From Flavobacteriales bacterium (GTDB lineage: Bacteria > Bacteroidota > Bacteroidia > UBA10329): a DNA stretch of 41,726 nucleotides. The DNA is taken from assembly GCA_016124845.1 (NCBI GenBank), contig WGMW01000019.1:1-41726 (forward strand). The letters run 5' to 3'. How positions within the stretch are numbered: position 1 is the first letter of the stretch; each line of letters opens with the position of its first letter. Below are positions 15,438-22,777 of the stretch, piece by piece. The notes below the pieces were generated by a model. It searched no databases. It was not told the origin of the DNA and was given only the letters and a program-made list of their open reading frames with translations. Made by a program: the position numbers and the translations under genes.

Positions 15438-16580
15438 GTGAAACATTTAACTGAGAACTTGGACAAAGCCTCTAAAAATCGTCCTTTACAACGCGTTAAG
15501 GAATTTGTAACGATGATTGACAGCAACCTAATCAAAAACAGACCTAAGGAGTTAGAGCAGCTGAACTACTATACTGAACTACCTCAAAAATCTGTCTTTT
15601 TCAATTATTCATCACTTCCAGCATTTCTCAATTACGATCTCTATCAGTTGTTTGGGATAATGCCTAAAACATTAGACCTAATCCAAAATACCCAACCAAG
15701 TTTTCAAATTAAACCCAGCGAAAAAGAAGTAGAATACTATCAGGGCAGAAGCACTCGATTTCAAGCGATTAATGTAGTCGCCAACATTCACACGTTCAAA
15801 GACGAAGGAGACAATGTAATTGCTTACCCGTACTCAATTTCCCTCGTTCCGGGTCAGAAGCGCGCTCAACCTGATACTTGTTCGATAGAATTTCTTGCTA
15901 CAGTTGGGTTAGACAAGGTTAAACTCATGGACTACTGTTTTACAGATTTGTCCCCATTCCTTCCTGTCCACGAGGGATTTTATGCGCCACTCGGTATGTT
16001 TTTCGGTAAAAATGGTGTTAAATCGTACACCGACACCATTGGCTTCATACTAGAAACATTTTGTCTCCCTACAAATGTGGATTTAACTGATGCGCTGATT
16101 TCAAGTCCAGAAAGCGTCAATGAAGAAATACTCGAAAAGTATCAGAAATACCGCATTAAGCGATACTTCAAACCGTTTGTTGACCTTAAACCCAGAAGAA
16201 TCTGGGGCTGCGACTCACCGATTGAGCTTTTTCTTATTCAAGGACTAGCTCAAATCCAGATGTTTCCTACAATTCAGACTCTGATTTTTAAAGGCGGAAA
16301 AGTGTACGACAATTTCTTTGAAATGATTGCTACCAATACGTTTATTCCTGGTGATCAATTAATTACAGAGGTTGACTTGTACTTCCCGAATGAGAAACTA
16401 TCGGTGTTCTGCGATTCAACCAAACATCATCGGAGTACCGTATCAAGGAAAAAAGACCTACGAATAGCGGCAGAACTGGAAAGCCTAGGTATAAAAACAT
16501 TGAGACTTTCAGGGTCTGAAATAGTCAAAAATCTATCTCAAACCGTAGAAAAAGTAAGGTTAGCTTTGAACAGTAAATAA
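15438..16580 (+). CDS. Unknown protein with C-terminal PD-(D/E)XK/DUF559-like nuclease domain
   Basis: The 380-residue product starts at GTG 15438 (the frame closes 6 nt upstream); an ATG at 15513 is the alternative. Residues 1-250 match nothing I recognise. Residues about 260-375 look like a Vsr/DUF559-type PD-(D/E)XK fold: E263 in SPIELFLIQGL, D313 in TEVDLYFPNEKL, D326 in VFCDSTKHH, then KKDLRIAAELESLGIKTLRL and SGSEIVKN. The end matches the usual RxxxLExLGxxxLRxxxxEI helix-strand. The gene is clearly more AT-rich than its neighbours, suggesting transfer. It ends 6 nt before pdxH on the same strand. The role is unknown; a stand-alone DNA-cleaving or defence enzyme is possible. Confidence 0.6.
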   Translation: MKHLTENLDKASKNRPLQRVKEFVTMIDSNLIKNRPKELEQLNYYTELPQKSVFFNYSSLPAFLNYDLYQLFGIMPKTLDLIQNTQPSFQIKPSEKEVEYYQGRSTRFQAINVVANIHTFKDEGDNVIAYPYSISLVPGQKRAQPDTCSIEFLATVGLDKVKLMDYCFTDLSPFLPVHEGFYAPLGMFFGKNGVKSYTDTIGFILETFCLPTNVDLTDALISSPESVNEEILEKYQKYRIKRYFKPFVDLKPRRIWGCDSPIELFLIQGLAQIQMFPTIQTLIFKGGKVYDNFFEMIATNTFIPGDQLITEVDLYFPNEKLSVFCDSTKHHRSTVSRKKDLRIAAELESLGIKTLRLSGSEIVKNLSQTVEKVRLALNSK

Positions 16581-16586
16581 ACTCAA

Positions 16587-17246
16587 ATGTCCCTCGAAGA
16601 AGTACGTAATTACATCAATCACATCAGGCGCGAAATGGCAGGAAAACCATTATCGCGAGAAGACCTGGACGCAAATCCACTGGAGCAGTTTGCCAAGTGG
16701 ATGGAAGAAGCCGTGAACGCGCAGATCTTGGATCCGTATGCCATGTGTCTCAGTACCGTGAATGCCAACGGTCATCCGTCATCGCGCATCGTGTACTGGC
16801 GCGATGTGGATCACAACGGATTCGTGTTCTACACCAACTACAATAGCCGAAAAGGAATGGAGATCGCTGCCAACCCGTACGTGGCACTCAACTTCCATTG
16901 GACGGAGCTGGACCGACAGATCCGTATTGAAGGGCCGATACACAAGGTCTCACTGGAAATGTCGGACAAATACTGGGCTTCGCGGCCGCGAGAAAGCCGC
17001 ATCGGGGCTTGGGCATCTGCACAGAGCAGTATTGTCTCCAGCCCAGATCAGCTACAGCAGTCCGTGAAGGAATTGCACGAACGATTCGGTGATGGTGAAA
17101 TTCCGCGGCCACCCTATTGGGGCGGTTACGTGGTGGAACCTGAACGTATCGAGTTCTGGCAAGGTCGGCCAAGCCGCTTGCACGACCGTTTTGTGTACCT
17201 GAAAAGCGGGGAAGAAGATTGGTCGATGGAGCAATTGTCACCCTGA
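16587..17246 (+). CDS. pdxH: Pyridoxamine 5'-phosphate oxidase
   Basis: The 219-residue FMN enzyme oxidises pyridoxine/pyridoxamine 5'-phosphate to pyridoxal 5'-phosphate, the last step of PLP synthesis and salvage. Visible motifs are LSTVNANGHPSSRIVYWRDV (start of the split barrel), FYTNYNSRKGMEI (FMN phosphate), FHWTELDRQIRIEG, and ASAQSSIVSS. The C-terminal signature is PPYWGGYVVEPERIEFWQGR, PSRLHDR and the terminal W...LSP. The length is normal. It is preceded by the AT-rich nuclease gene with a 6-nt gap, so they may share a message. The final codons TCA CCC TGA coincide with the start of a dispersed repeat. PLP is used by the nearby cystathionine enzyme and PhnW, but no regulatory link is visible. 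Confidence 0.96.
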   Translation: MSLEEVRNYINHIRREMAGKPLSREDLDANPLEQFAKWMEEAVNAQILDPYAMCLSTVNANGHPSSRIVYWRDVDHNGFVFYTNYNSRKGMEIAANPYVALNFHWTELDRQIRIEGPIHKVSLEMSDKYWASRPRESRIGAWASAQSSIVSSPDQLQQSVKELHERFGDGEIPRPPYWGGYVVEPERIEFWQGRPSRLHDRFVYLKSGEEDWSMEQLSP

Positions 17247-17300
17247 ACTTGTTTCAGGGTCTAAATAGATGCTGAATCCGCCTGAGGCGGACAGCATGAC
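17237..17300. repeat. Dispersed double-hairpin repeat after pdxH
   Basis: TCACCCTGAACTTGTTTCAG then GGT. This forms CCCTGAA-CTTG-TTTCAGGG-like hairpin 1 (about 17240-17259). Hairpin 2 is ATGCTG-aa-TCCGCC-tga-GGCGGA-CAGCAT (about 17269-17297), with a 12-bp stem and a 2-nt bulge. It contains the pdxH stop codon. The sequence type is familiar from intergenic repeats in many Bacteroidota. It may serve as a terminator for pdxH and, on the other strand, for phnW. Confidence 0.6.
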
Positions 17301-17313
17301 GCTCAGATAACTC

Positions 17314-18414
17314 TTAGAAATTCATCTCAGCTTTTGCCTCAGCAATGGCATTAAGCAAAGCTTCCACATCTTCCGTAGAAATGCGACCAATGTTACCGAT
17401 GCGGAAGCAATCGGCTTTGGTGAGTTTGCCCGGATAGATGGCAAAACCTCGTTCGTTCAGTATGCTGTAGAACGTATTGAAATCGAAGTTCTTGCTTTCA
17501 GGATGGTTGAACGTGGTGATGATGTAGCCTTGTTTTTCGGCAGGCAGATATTCGGTAAAACCCATGCTGCGCATACCGTTTACCAACGTTTGGTAGTTCT
17601 TCTGGTAGCGCGCAGAACGAGCTTCCACACCGCCTTCTTCCAGCAATTCTTTAATAGCCTGACCGTAAGCCAAAAGCGAATGTGTCGGAGGCGTAAAACG
17701 GAACTGTCCGTTGTTCTCCAGGCCTTTCCATTGTGCGTAAAGATCGAGGCTGAGTGAACGGGCGCGGCCTTCACATTCCTGCAAGGCATCGCGTTTTACC
17801 AACGCAAAACTGAACCCAGGCACACCTTCAATACACTTGTTGCTGCTCGAAACAAGGAAATCGATGTTGCATTCGGCTAAGTCAACAGGCACGGCACCGA
17901 AACTGCTCATGGCATCGACCATGTAGCGTTTTCCGTGCTTTTCGACTACGGTACCGTAATCCTTTATCGGGTTGAAAATACCTGTGGTGGTTTCGCAATG
18001 CACCACGGCCACATGCGTTACGCTTGGGTTGTTGGTGAGGAAGGCGTCCAATTCTTCTACCGAAGGCGATTGGTCTTCATCGTAGGTCAACGCATCGAGC
18101 TTGATGCCATGAACCTCCGCCATTTTGCAGATGCGTTCTCCATACGCACCATTCACCAACACGAGCAAATGACCATCCTTCGCCAAGGCGGAAGAGATCA
18201 TGCTTTCCACACCAAACGTTCCAGAACCCTGCATGATCACACACTCGTAGCCTTTTTCCTGACTCACATTTCCGAGTTCCAGGAGCTCATTGCGGATGTC
18301 CTTTACGAGTTGAATGAACTCGAAATCGCGCGAGCCAAGATCGCGGAGCATGGCCTGTTTCACGGTCATGGAAGTGGTGAGCGGGCCAGGTGTAAAAAGC
18401 AGTTTGTCTTTCAA
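17314..18414 (-). CDS. phnW: 2-aminoethylphosphonate-pyruvate transaminase
   Basis: The 366-residue fold-type I PLP aminotransferase converts 2-aminoethylphosphonate plus pyruvate to phosphonoacetaldehyde plus alanine. The start is TTG at 18414 (a stop lies two codons upstream), giving the family-typical KDKLLFTPGPLTTSMTV. Other motifs are MQGSGTFGVESMIS (PLP phosphate loop), HCETTTGIFNPI, VDAMSSFG (D167) and the Schiff-base lysine K193 in SSSNKCIEGVPGFSF. The length is normal. It is the only phosphonate gene here with an unambiguous single function. The transporter, HD and HAD genes in the same orientation form its likely functional neighbours. Its 5' flank is made of dispersed repeats right up to the start codon. 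Confidence 0.93.
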   Translation of the reverse strand: MKDKLLFTPGPLTTSMTVKQAMLRDLGSRDFEFIQLVKDIRNELLELGNVSQEKGYECVIMQGSGTFGVESMISSALAKDGHLLVLVNGAYGERICKMAEVHGIKLDALTYDEDQSPSVEELDAFLTNNPSVTHVAVVHCETTTGIFNPIKDYGTVVEKHGKRYMVDAMSSFGAVPVDLAECNIDFLVSSSNKCIEGVPGFSFALVKRDALQECEGRARSLSLDLYAQWKGLENNGQFRFTPPTHSLLAYGQAIKELLEEGGVEARSARYQKNYQTLVNGMRSMGFTEYLPAEKQGYIITTFNHPESKNFDFNTFYSILNERGFAIYPGKLTKADCFRIGNIGRISTEDVEALLNAIAEAKAEMNF

Positions 18415-18419
18415 GGGTT

Positions 18420-18550
18420 ACGAATTACGAATGATATACGAATATGACGAATTACGAATTTGATGAACCACAGAGGTCACGGAGAAGAACACAGAGTTCA
18501 CAGAGGACGAGTTTCTTCCCTTTGGGGAGATGCCGCAGGCAGAGGGGCTT
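18420..18550. repeat. Island of three kinds of short intergenic repeats
   Basis: Three units lie between phnW and the transporter. The first is ACGAATTACGAAT-type direct repeats (18420-18460, two copies around ATATACGAATATG). The second is CACAGAGG-type repeats (18467-18507: ACCACAGAGGTCACGGAGA, then AACACAGAGTTCACAGAGG). The third is CTTCCCTTTGGGGAGATGCC then GCAGGCAGAGGGGCTT (18515-18550). All are patterns that recur between genes in many bacterial genomes. None encodes a protein. Confidence 0.6.
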
Positions 18551-18551
18551 T

Positions 18552-19838
18552 TCATCTGTTCAACAACAGTTTTCTGCGTTCGAAATAGATGATGGCGAAG
18601 ATGGTGAACACCACTCCGATGATGGCCAGCGCGTAGCAGGCGTAAGTGAAAAACGTCAGCCAGTCCATGTCGCTGACAAAAAAGTCTTTATAGAATAGCA
18701 CGGCCACGCTGCCGAGATAGCCAAATGCATCCGCCAAGTAAATAAGAAAGCCTGCGTTGCTCGGGTATTTGAAGGCCGCAATCAGACGTTCGAAAAGGAT
18801 ACAATTGAACGGAATGTAGCCCATGTATGCTCCAAAACCCGTGAGCATGATCCACGGAATGGGTCCGATCAACCCTTGATGGAAAAGCCACGTGCTTGCG
18901 CCAACCGCAGCACAGCCCAAACCGATGATGATGTGATTGACGGTGAGCGCGATCATATTGCTTCGGATAAACATGATGAAACCCAGCAACACCAACACTC
19001 CGATGGTCACAGGAACTTCGGTTGTGGTGAAGATCTCGGGCTCGTCACCGAAACCAAGCTGCGCCAGAATCTCGGCCATGAAGTTGTCGCGGAAATCGCG
19101 GAAGGCCGTGAGCATGATGTAAACGATGATCAGCGAGGTCAAACCCCAAGCGAACTGTAAAAAGAACGCTTTCCGCTGCGCGCCTGTCATCGGGTCGCGT
19201 CTGGTGCGGAGTTCCTCGTCTTCGGCAGACGGATTCGGGACCAACGAAAGCATCCCAACGAAAAACAAAAGCGGCAGCGCGAAAATGCCACCGACAGCCG
19301 CAGGCATCCAGAAATCGGAAACACCTTCCAGCAACAGCCATTTTCCTACGCTTTTCACAAACCCCGAAGCGAAAATGAAACTGGCGCAAAGTCCCGCGCC
19401 CATCAGTTCGGTAAAGCGTCTTCCTTCCAAGAAACTGAACACCAAGCCCCAAACCATTCCGAGCGGAATTCCATTCAAGAACAAGAAAATCCATTTGAGT
19501 TTGACGGGAACCACAGCAAAGCCGAGCAGGGCGATCTCGGCAACTCCTATCAACGCCAAAATGGCCAATCCGCGGCTGTTCCGACCCATTTCGGAGACCA
19601 CCTTGATACCAATGAATTTGGAAAGCGTGTAGCCCAGAACCTGCGCAATGACAATGGCCGATTTGAAGGAAAGTCCCCAGAGGTCATCGATGCCTTCGTA
19701 GCTCGCAGCCGAGAACGGTTTGCGAAAAGCGTACATGCACGAATACGTGGAAAATGCCGCGATGATAGCGTAAAGCGAAAGCACCAATCCGCTGGTTCCT
19801 GCCAACCATTTGGTGATGCTATTTCCGAGAGATTTCAA
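18552..19838 (-). CDS. DUF5690-type MFS-like transporter, probably for phosphonate uptake
   Basis: The 428-residue membrane protein has about 12 helices. The start is a TTG at 19838 (MKSLGNSITKWLAG); no better start exists before the first helix, and the frame closes at 19886. The motifs STYSCMYAFRKPFSAASYEG, VLGYTLSKFIGIKVVSEMGR and IYLADAFGYLGSVAVLF recall the DUF5690 family. That family is related to the glycerol-3-phosphate/organophosphate MFS antiporters (YAFRK(P) in helix 1 is typical of those). The position 137 bp downstream of phnW on the same strand suggests it carries an aminophosphonate or organophosphate. The substrate is inferred from context only. Confidence 0.75.
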   Translation of the reverse strand: MKSLGNSITKWLAGTSGLVLSLYAIIAAFSTYSCMYAFRKPFSAASYEGIDDLWGLSFKSAIVIAQVLGYTLSKFIGIKVVSEMGRNSRGLAILALIGVAEIALLGFAVVPVKLKWIFLFLNGIPLGMVWGLVFSFLEGRRFTELMGAGLCASFIFASGFVKSVGKWLLLEGVSDFWMPAAVGGIFALPLLFFVGMLSLVPNPSAEDEELRTRRDPMTGAQRKAFFLQFAWGLTSLIIVYIMLTAFRDFRDNFMAEILAQLGFGDEPEIFTTTEVPVTIGVLVLLGFIMFIRSNMIALTVNHIIIGLGCAAVGASTWLFHQGLIGPIPWIMLTGFGAYMGYIPFNCILFERLIAAFKYPSNAGFLIYLADAFGYLGSVAVLFYKDFFVSDMDWLTFFTYACYALAIIGVVFTIFAIIYFERRKLLLNR

Positions 19839-19902
19839 GACCGCAATTTGGGAATTCCCGCATTCGGCAAGTTTGCGGAATTGTTAAGAAAAATCACCGT
19901 GT

Positions 19903-20208
19903 TCAAGGTTTAAGTTTCTGCTTAGGATGACGTTTGTGATGAAATACCGAGATTATCAGAACCAACTTCCTCATCTCATCAATTCTGTAAACCACGGAAT
20001 AGGGAAACTTTTTAAGAACAAACTCGTGGAAACCAGCATCAGAAACAGGCCAACGGTGCGGAGTTTTACATATCAGGTCAATCGACTGAAAAACTTCCTT
20101 TGCAAAGTTCTCAGATGCCAACTTGCTTCGGTCGCGATACCAATCGGTTGCGTCATCAAATTCATATTGCGCTCTTTCTTGAAAAACATGACCATAAGAA
20201 TCGGTCAT
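19903..20208 (-). CDS. RelE/ParE-family toxin
   Basis: The 101-residue protein is basic at its end (HHKRHPKQKLKP). It has the RelE/ParE barrel: VFQERAQYEFDDATDWYRDRS, then FAKEVFQSIDLICKTPHRWPV, FPYSVVYRIDEMRKLVLIIS and VFHHKRHP. The PYSVVYRI and VxHxKRxP strands are typical of ParE-like toxins, which act on ribosomes or gyrase when released from the antitoxin. The antitoxin gene ends 1 bp before its ATG, so they form one operon. It sits between phosphonate-related genes. Confidence 0.85.
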   Translation of the reverse strand: MTDSYGHVFQERAQYEFDDATDWYRDRSKLASENFAKEVFQSIDLICKTPHRWPVSDAGFHEFVLKKFPYSVVYRIDEMRKLVLIISVFHHKRHPKQKLKP

Positions 20209-20209
20209 A

Positions 20210-20449
20210 TTATTTCCTGTTGATGATTCGGTTGATCCGTTCTCGACTTTCTTCTGCAGTAAAGGCCCTTTCCGTTCCGTTCTGGTATGCTTCCCATCTT
20301 CTATTCATCTCGGCAAGGACTTCAGGATCATCCAAAACAGAAGTTTGCCTCTCTGAACCACGTATCAATTCCAAGAGCTCTTCAAGTTCCTCTTCAGGAT
20401 ATTGATCGATCAGATCGTGCAACTGTTTTCTGATGGCTGTCGGACTCAT
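20210..20449 (-). CDS. Antitoxin of the RelE/ParE-type pair
   Basis: The 79-residue acidic helical protein (MSPTAIRKQLHDLIDQYPEE, then LEELLELIRG) has a disordered middle and the C-terminal RRWEAYQNGTERAFTAEESR. The last part matches small addiction-module antitoxins that pair with RelE/ParE toxins and wrap the toxin with this tail. It is first in the operon, 1 bp from the toxin, as expected for an autoregulated TA module. Confidence 0.82.
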   Translation of the reverse strand: MSPTAIRKQLHDLIDQYPEEELEELLELIRGSERQTSVLDDPEVLAEMNRRWEAYQNGTERAFTAEESRERINRIINRK

Positions 20450-20472
20450 ATTTTAAAGGTACAGAAAGCAGG

Positions 20473-21339
20473 TCAAATGTCGTAGCCGTCTTCGGTAAGA
20501 CCAACCTCCGCCCATTCGCCATCAATAAGGATGACGCAGCTATCATAACCGACATCCAAAAGCAATTGCGCGGCCGTTTCAAACTCACCAAGAATCTCAT
20601 CGGGCGTGTGGCCATCGCTATTGATCTGCACAGGAATATCCAGTTTCAAAGCTTCTTCCAAAACCCACTTGCTTGGGTAGGTCTCGTTCGCGCGTTTCTT
20701 GTACAGGCCGCGTGTGTTCACTTCCATGATGGCGTCCGACTTGGAAATGACTTCCAACGTGTTCATGACCTCCTCGCGATACCAAGCTTCATCTTCAGAG
20801 AAGAAATGCTCTTTCAGGTTCTGCATTTTGATCTTGTCGAGATGACCGATGATCTCGGGGCAATCTTCCACGACCATTTCTCGTGTGAGCTCAAAATAGC
20901 GTCTCACCGCTGCCTCCACATTTCCATCAAAGATCTCGTACAGACCTTTTTTGAAAGATTCCAACGTGCCGTCAATTTCCCAGCCTTTTCCTCCCGTAAA
21001 AGCATCCACGAAGTGAATGGAACCGACCGCGTAATCAAGTCCAGCGGTCTGCAAGAACTCGGCCGTTGGCCCCATTTTCTCTGGGATGTAATCGACCTCC
21101 ATTCCGAGAAGTATCTCAATCCTGTCCTCGTATTTGCGTTTGAGGCGATAGATCTCGTTCACGTACTCATCCAGTTCATCCAGTTTCATTGCCCATTTGC
21201 AATCGAAAAACGGAATCGGTGCGTGAGATGAGAAGCCGTAGGTTGGCATTCCGAGTGCAAGCGCTTTGCGGATGTAATCCTCTGGCGCGTTGGTGCCATC
21301 ACAGAAATTCGTGTGGCTGTGGTAATTCGTCCAAGACAT
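20473..21339 (-). CDS. PHP-domain phosphoesterase (histidinol-phosphatase-like)
   Basis: The 288-residue PHP-domain metallohydrolase has motif 1 HSH (H7, H9: MSWTNYHSHTNFCDGTN), GFSSHAPIP (H39 region), GMEVDYIP (E80/D82), VGSIHFVD (H109), IIGHLDKIK and the final NSDGHTPDEI. Together these give the trinuclear metal ligands of HisK/HisJ-type histidinol-phosphate phosphatases. No other histidine-biosynthesis gene is nearby. The next genes downstream on the map are PhnZ-like and PhnX-like, 52 bp upstream in transcription. It may be a generic phosphoesterase of the phosphonate block, but this is only context. Confidence 0.85.
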   Translation of the reverse strand: MSWTNYHSHTNFCDGTNAPEDYIRKALALGMPTYGFSSHAPIPFFDCKWAMKLDELDEYVNEIYRLKRKYEDRIEILLGMEVDYIPEKMGPTAEFLQTAGLDYAVGSIHFVDAFTGGKGWEIDGTLESFKKGLYEIFDGNVEAAVRRYFELTREMVVEDCPEIIGHLDKIKMQNLKEHFFSEDEAWYREEVMNTLEVISKSDAIMEVNTRGLYKKRANETYPSKWVLEEALKLDIPVQINSDGHTPDEILGEFETAAQLLLDVGYDSCVILIDGEWAEVGLTEDGYDI

Positions 21340-21391
21340 GGATATGTGCTGAGGCGATTAAGTTATGAGGCAATGAAGTTATTAATTCGAA

Positions 21392-21967
21392 TCAATGAAC
21401 CGCACTCAAATGTGCGATTGCCATGTTTTTGTAGCGGTGCATATCTGGAAGCGGAATGTCCACTTCCTTGGCCAGTTCGTCCCAATGGCGCATGCGGATG
21501 ATGGTTTTGAAAAGCGGATCTTTTTCAAAATCGGCTGCTTCCGTTTCGGTCATCACGCCACCTTGGTACTCCAAGGTCTTTTTGGACGCTTCCGAAAGCT
21601 TGCCATAGTATTCTGAATCAGCGAAACAGAGATAACGCTTGGCTTCCACGTGACTCTGTACCAATTTGGCAAGGTCTTCTGAAAAACCCCTTTCGCGAAG
21701 GAAATCGGCACCGAGTTTTTCATGCTCCATCACGCCATAACCGCCCATTTGCGGTTTTTCACCATTCATCTCGCAGAGATGACCGATGTCGTGAAACAGC
21801 GCGGCAAGGATCACTTCATCTGAGAAGCCCTCCTTCTCGGCACATTGGGCCGCTTGGCAACCGTGCTCGATCTGTGAGATGGCCTCACCAATGTAATCGG
21901 CATTTCCGAATCTGTCGAAGAGGCCGAAAACCTCATCAACACGCATTTCGATGGCTTTTTCAGGCAT
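21392..21967 (-). CDS. PhnZ-like HD-domain diiron oxygenase, phosphonate-associated
   Basis: The 191-residue HD-domain protein has the PhnZ/phosphonate-associated HDIG pattern: Y25 and E28 in NADYIGEAI, H35, H59-D60 in ALFHDIGH, H63, H82, H106, K110, S128, QGGVM and D163 in MRHWDELAK. These correspond to the substrate gate (Tyr, Glu) and diiron ligands of PhnZ. PhnZ cleaves the C-P bond of (R)-1-hydroxy-2-aminoethylphosphonate to glycine and phosphate using O2. No PhnY hydroxylase is in the window. Its start overlaps the end of the upstream PhnX-like gene by 8 bp, so the two are probably coupled. The function is inferred from family and context. Confidence 0.85.
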   Translation of the reverse strand: MPEKAIEMRVDEVFGLFDRFGNADYIGEAISQIEHGCQAAQCAEKEGFSDEVILAALFHDIGHLCEMNGEKPQMGGYGVMEHEKLGADFLRERGFSEDLAKLVQSHVEAKRYLCFADSEYYGKLSEASKKTLEYQGGVMTETEAADFEKDPLFKTIIRMRHWDELAKEVDIPLPDMHRYKNMAIAHLSAVH

Positions 21968-22703
21968 TTGCCAGTTGCAATTTCTCTTGGAGGTAGCCTT
22001 TCAAATGGCCAACCGTTGGCAACAATCCGTCATTATCAAGCTTGGAAAGCTCTGCTTCGGTGTGAGAACCGTTGGTCACCGCCAAACTGTAAAGACACTT
22101 TGCGTTGCGACCAGCGGCCAGATCCACAGGCGTATCGCCCACTTTCACCACTTTCTTCGAATCTTGAATTCCGAACTGCTTCATGGCTTTCTGAATCATG
22201 AACGGATGCGGTCTTCCTTTCACTACCTCATCAGAAGTGATGCTCATGTCGATGAAGGAATTTCCTGTTGAAACGTAGTCTTCATCCAACCCTTCATCCC
22301 AGCCGAGGTTCTCCAGAATAATGTCTGTCACCTCACGGTAGAAACCTGTGGTCAACGCCACTTTCACTCCGTTTTCGCGAAGCCAGTTTATCACCTCCAC
22401 CGCACCTTCGGTCGGCTTGGAATCGGTGTTCTCGTAATGCGCCTCAAGCAGATCGCGGAACGTGTTGTACGATTCCTCCACCTTGTCTTCCAGGTCTGGG
22501 TGATCCTTCCCCAATTTCTCTCGCCAAAAAGTTTGGAACACCACGATCTTCGACCAACCCATCATGGCATTGATCTTATCGCGTGAAACCTTCAGACCCG
22601 TCTGCGCACAGGCCTCGTAAAAACAATCTTCGATCTCGCCATTGTCAACGATCGTTGTCCCAGCCATATCGAATACTACAAGAGAAATCTTATCAGAAAG
22701 CAT
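21960..22703 (-). CDS. Phosphonatase-like HAD hydrolase (PhnX-related)
   Basis: The 247-residue HAD-superfamily enzyme most resembles phosphonoacetaldehyde hydrolase PhnX. It has the nucleophile motif FDMAGTT (D12, PhnX-like A14), the cap lysine K52 in MMGWSKIVVF matching the Schiff-base MGLLK lysine of PhnX, TTGFYREV (motif II), and VGDTPVDLAAGRNA (motif III/IV). PhnX has a functionally important His three residues after the lysine (KIDH); here that position is Val (KIVV). It may cleave the PhnW product or a related alpha-substituted phosphonate. It is the first gene of the overlap with PhnZ-like and probably starts the operon. Confidence 0.82.
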   Translation of the reverse strand: MLSDKISLVVFDMAGTTIVDNGEIEDCFYEACAQTGLKVSRDKINAMMGWSKIVVFQTFWREKLGKDHPDLEDKVEESYNTFRDLLEAHYENTDSKPTEGAVEVINWLRENGVKVALTTGFYREVTDIILENLGWDEGLDEDYVSTGNSFIDMSITSDEVVKGRPHPFMIQKAMKQFGIQDSKKVVKVGDTPVDLAAGRNAKCLYSLAVTNGSHTEAELSKLDNDGLLPTVGHLKGYLQEKLQLANA

Positions 22704-22777
22704 GCTTTGAATTTTGGTGCGAAAATATCCTTGTTCCGATCACTTATGCAAATCGAAAGGATTAACTCGCAATTAAA

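Noticed and set aside
18444-18698. + strand frame through the repeat island
   Set aside because: It consists of repeat DNA and antisense to the DUF5690 transporter.
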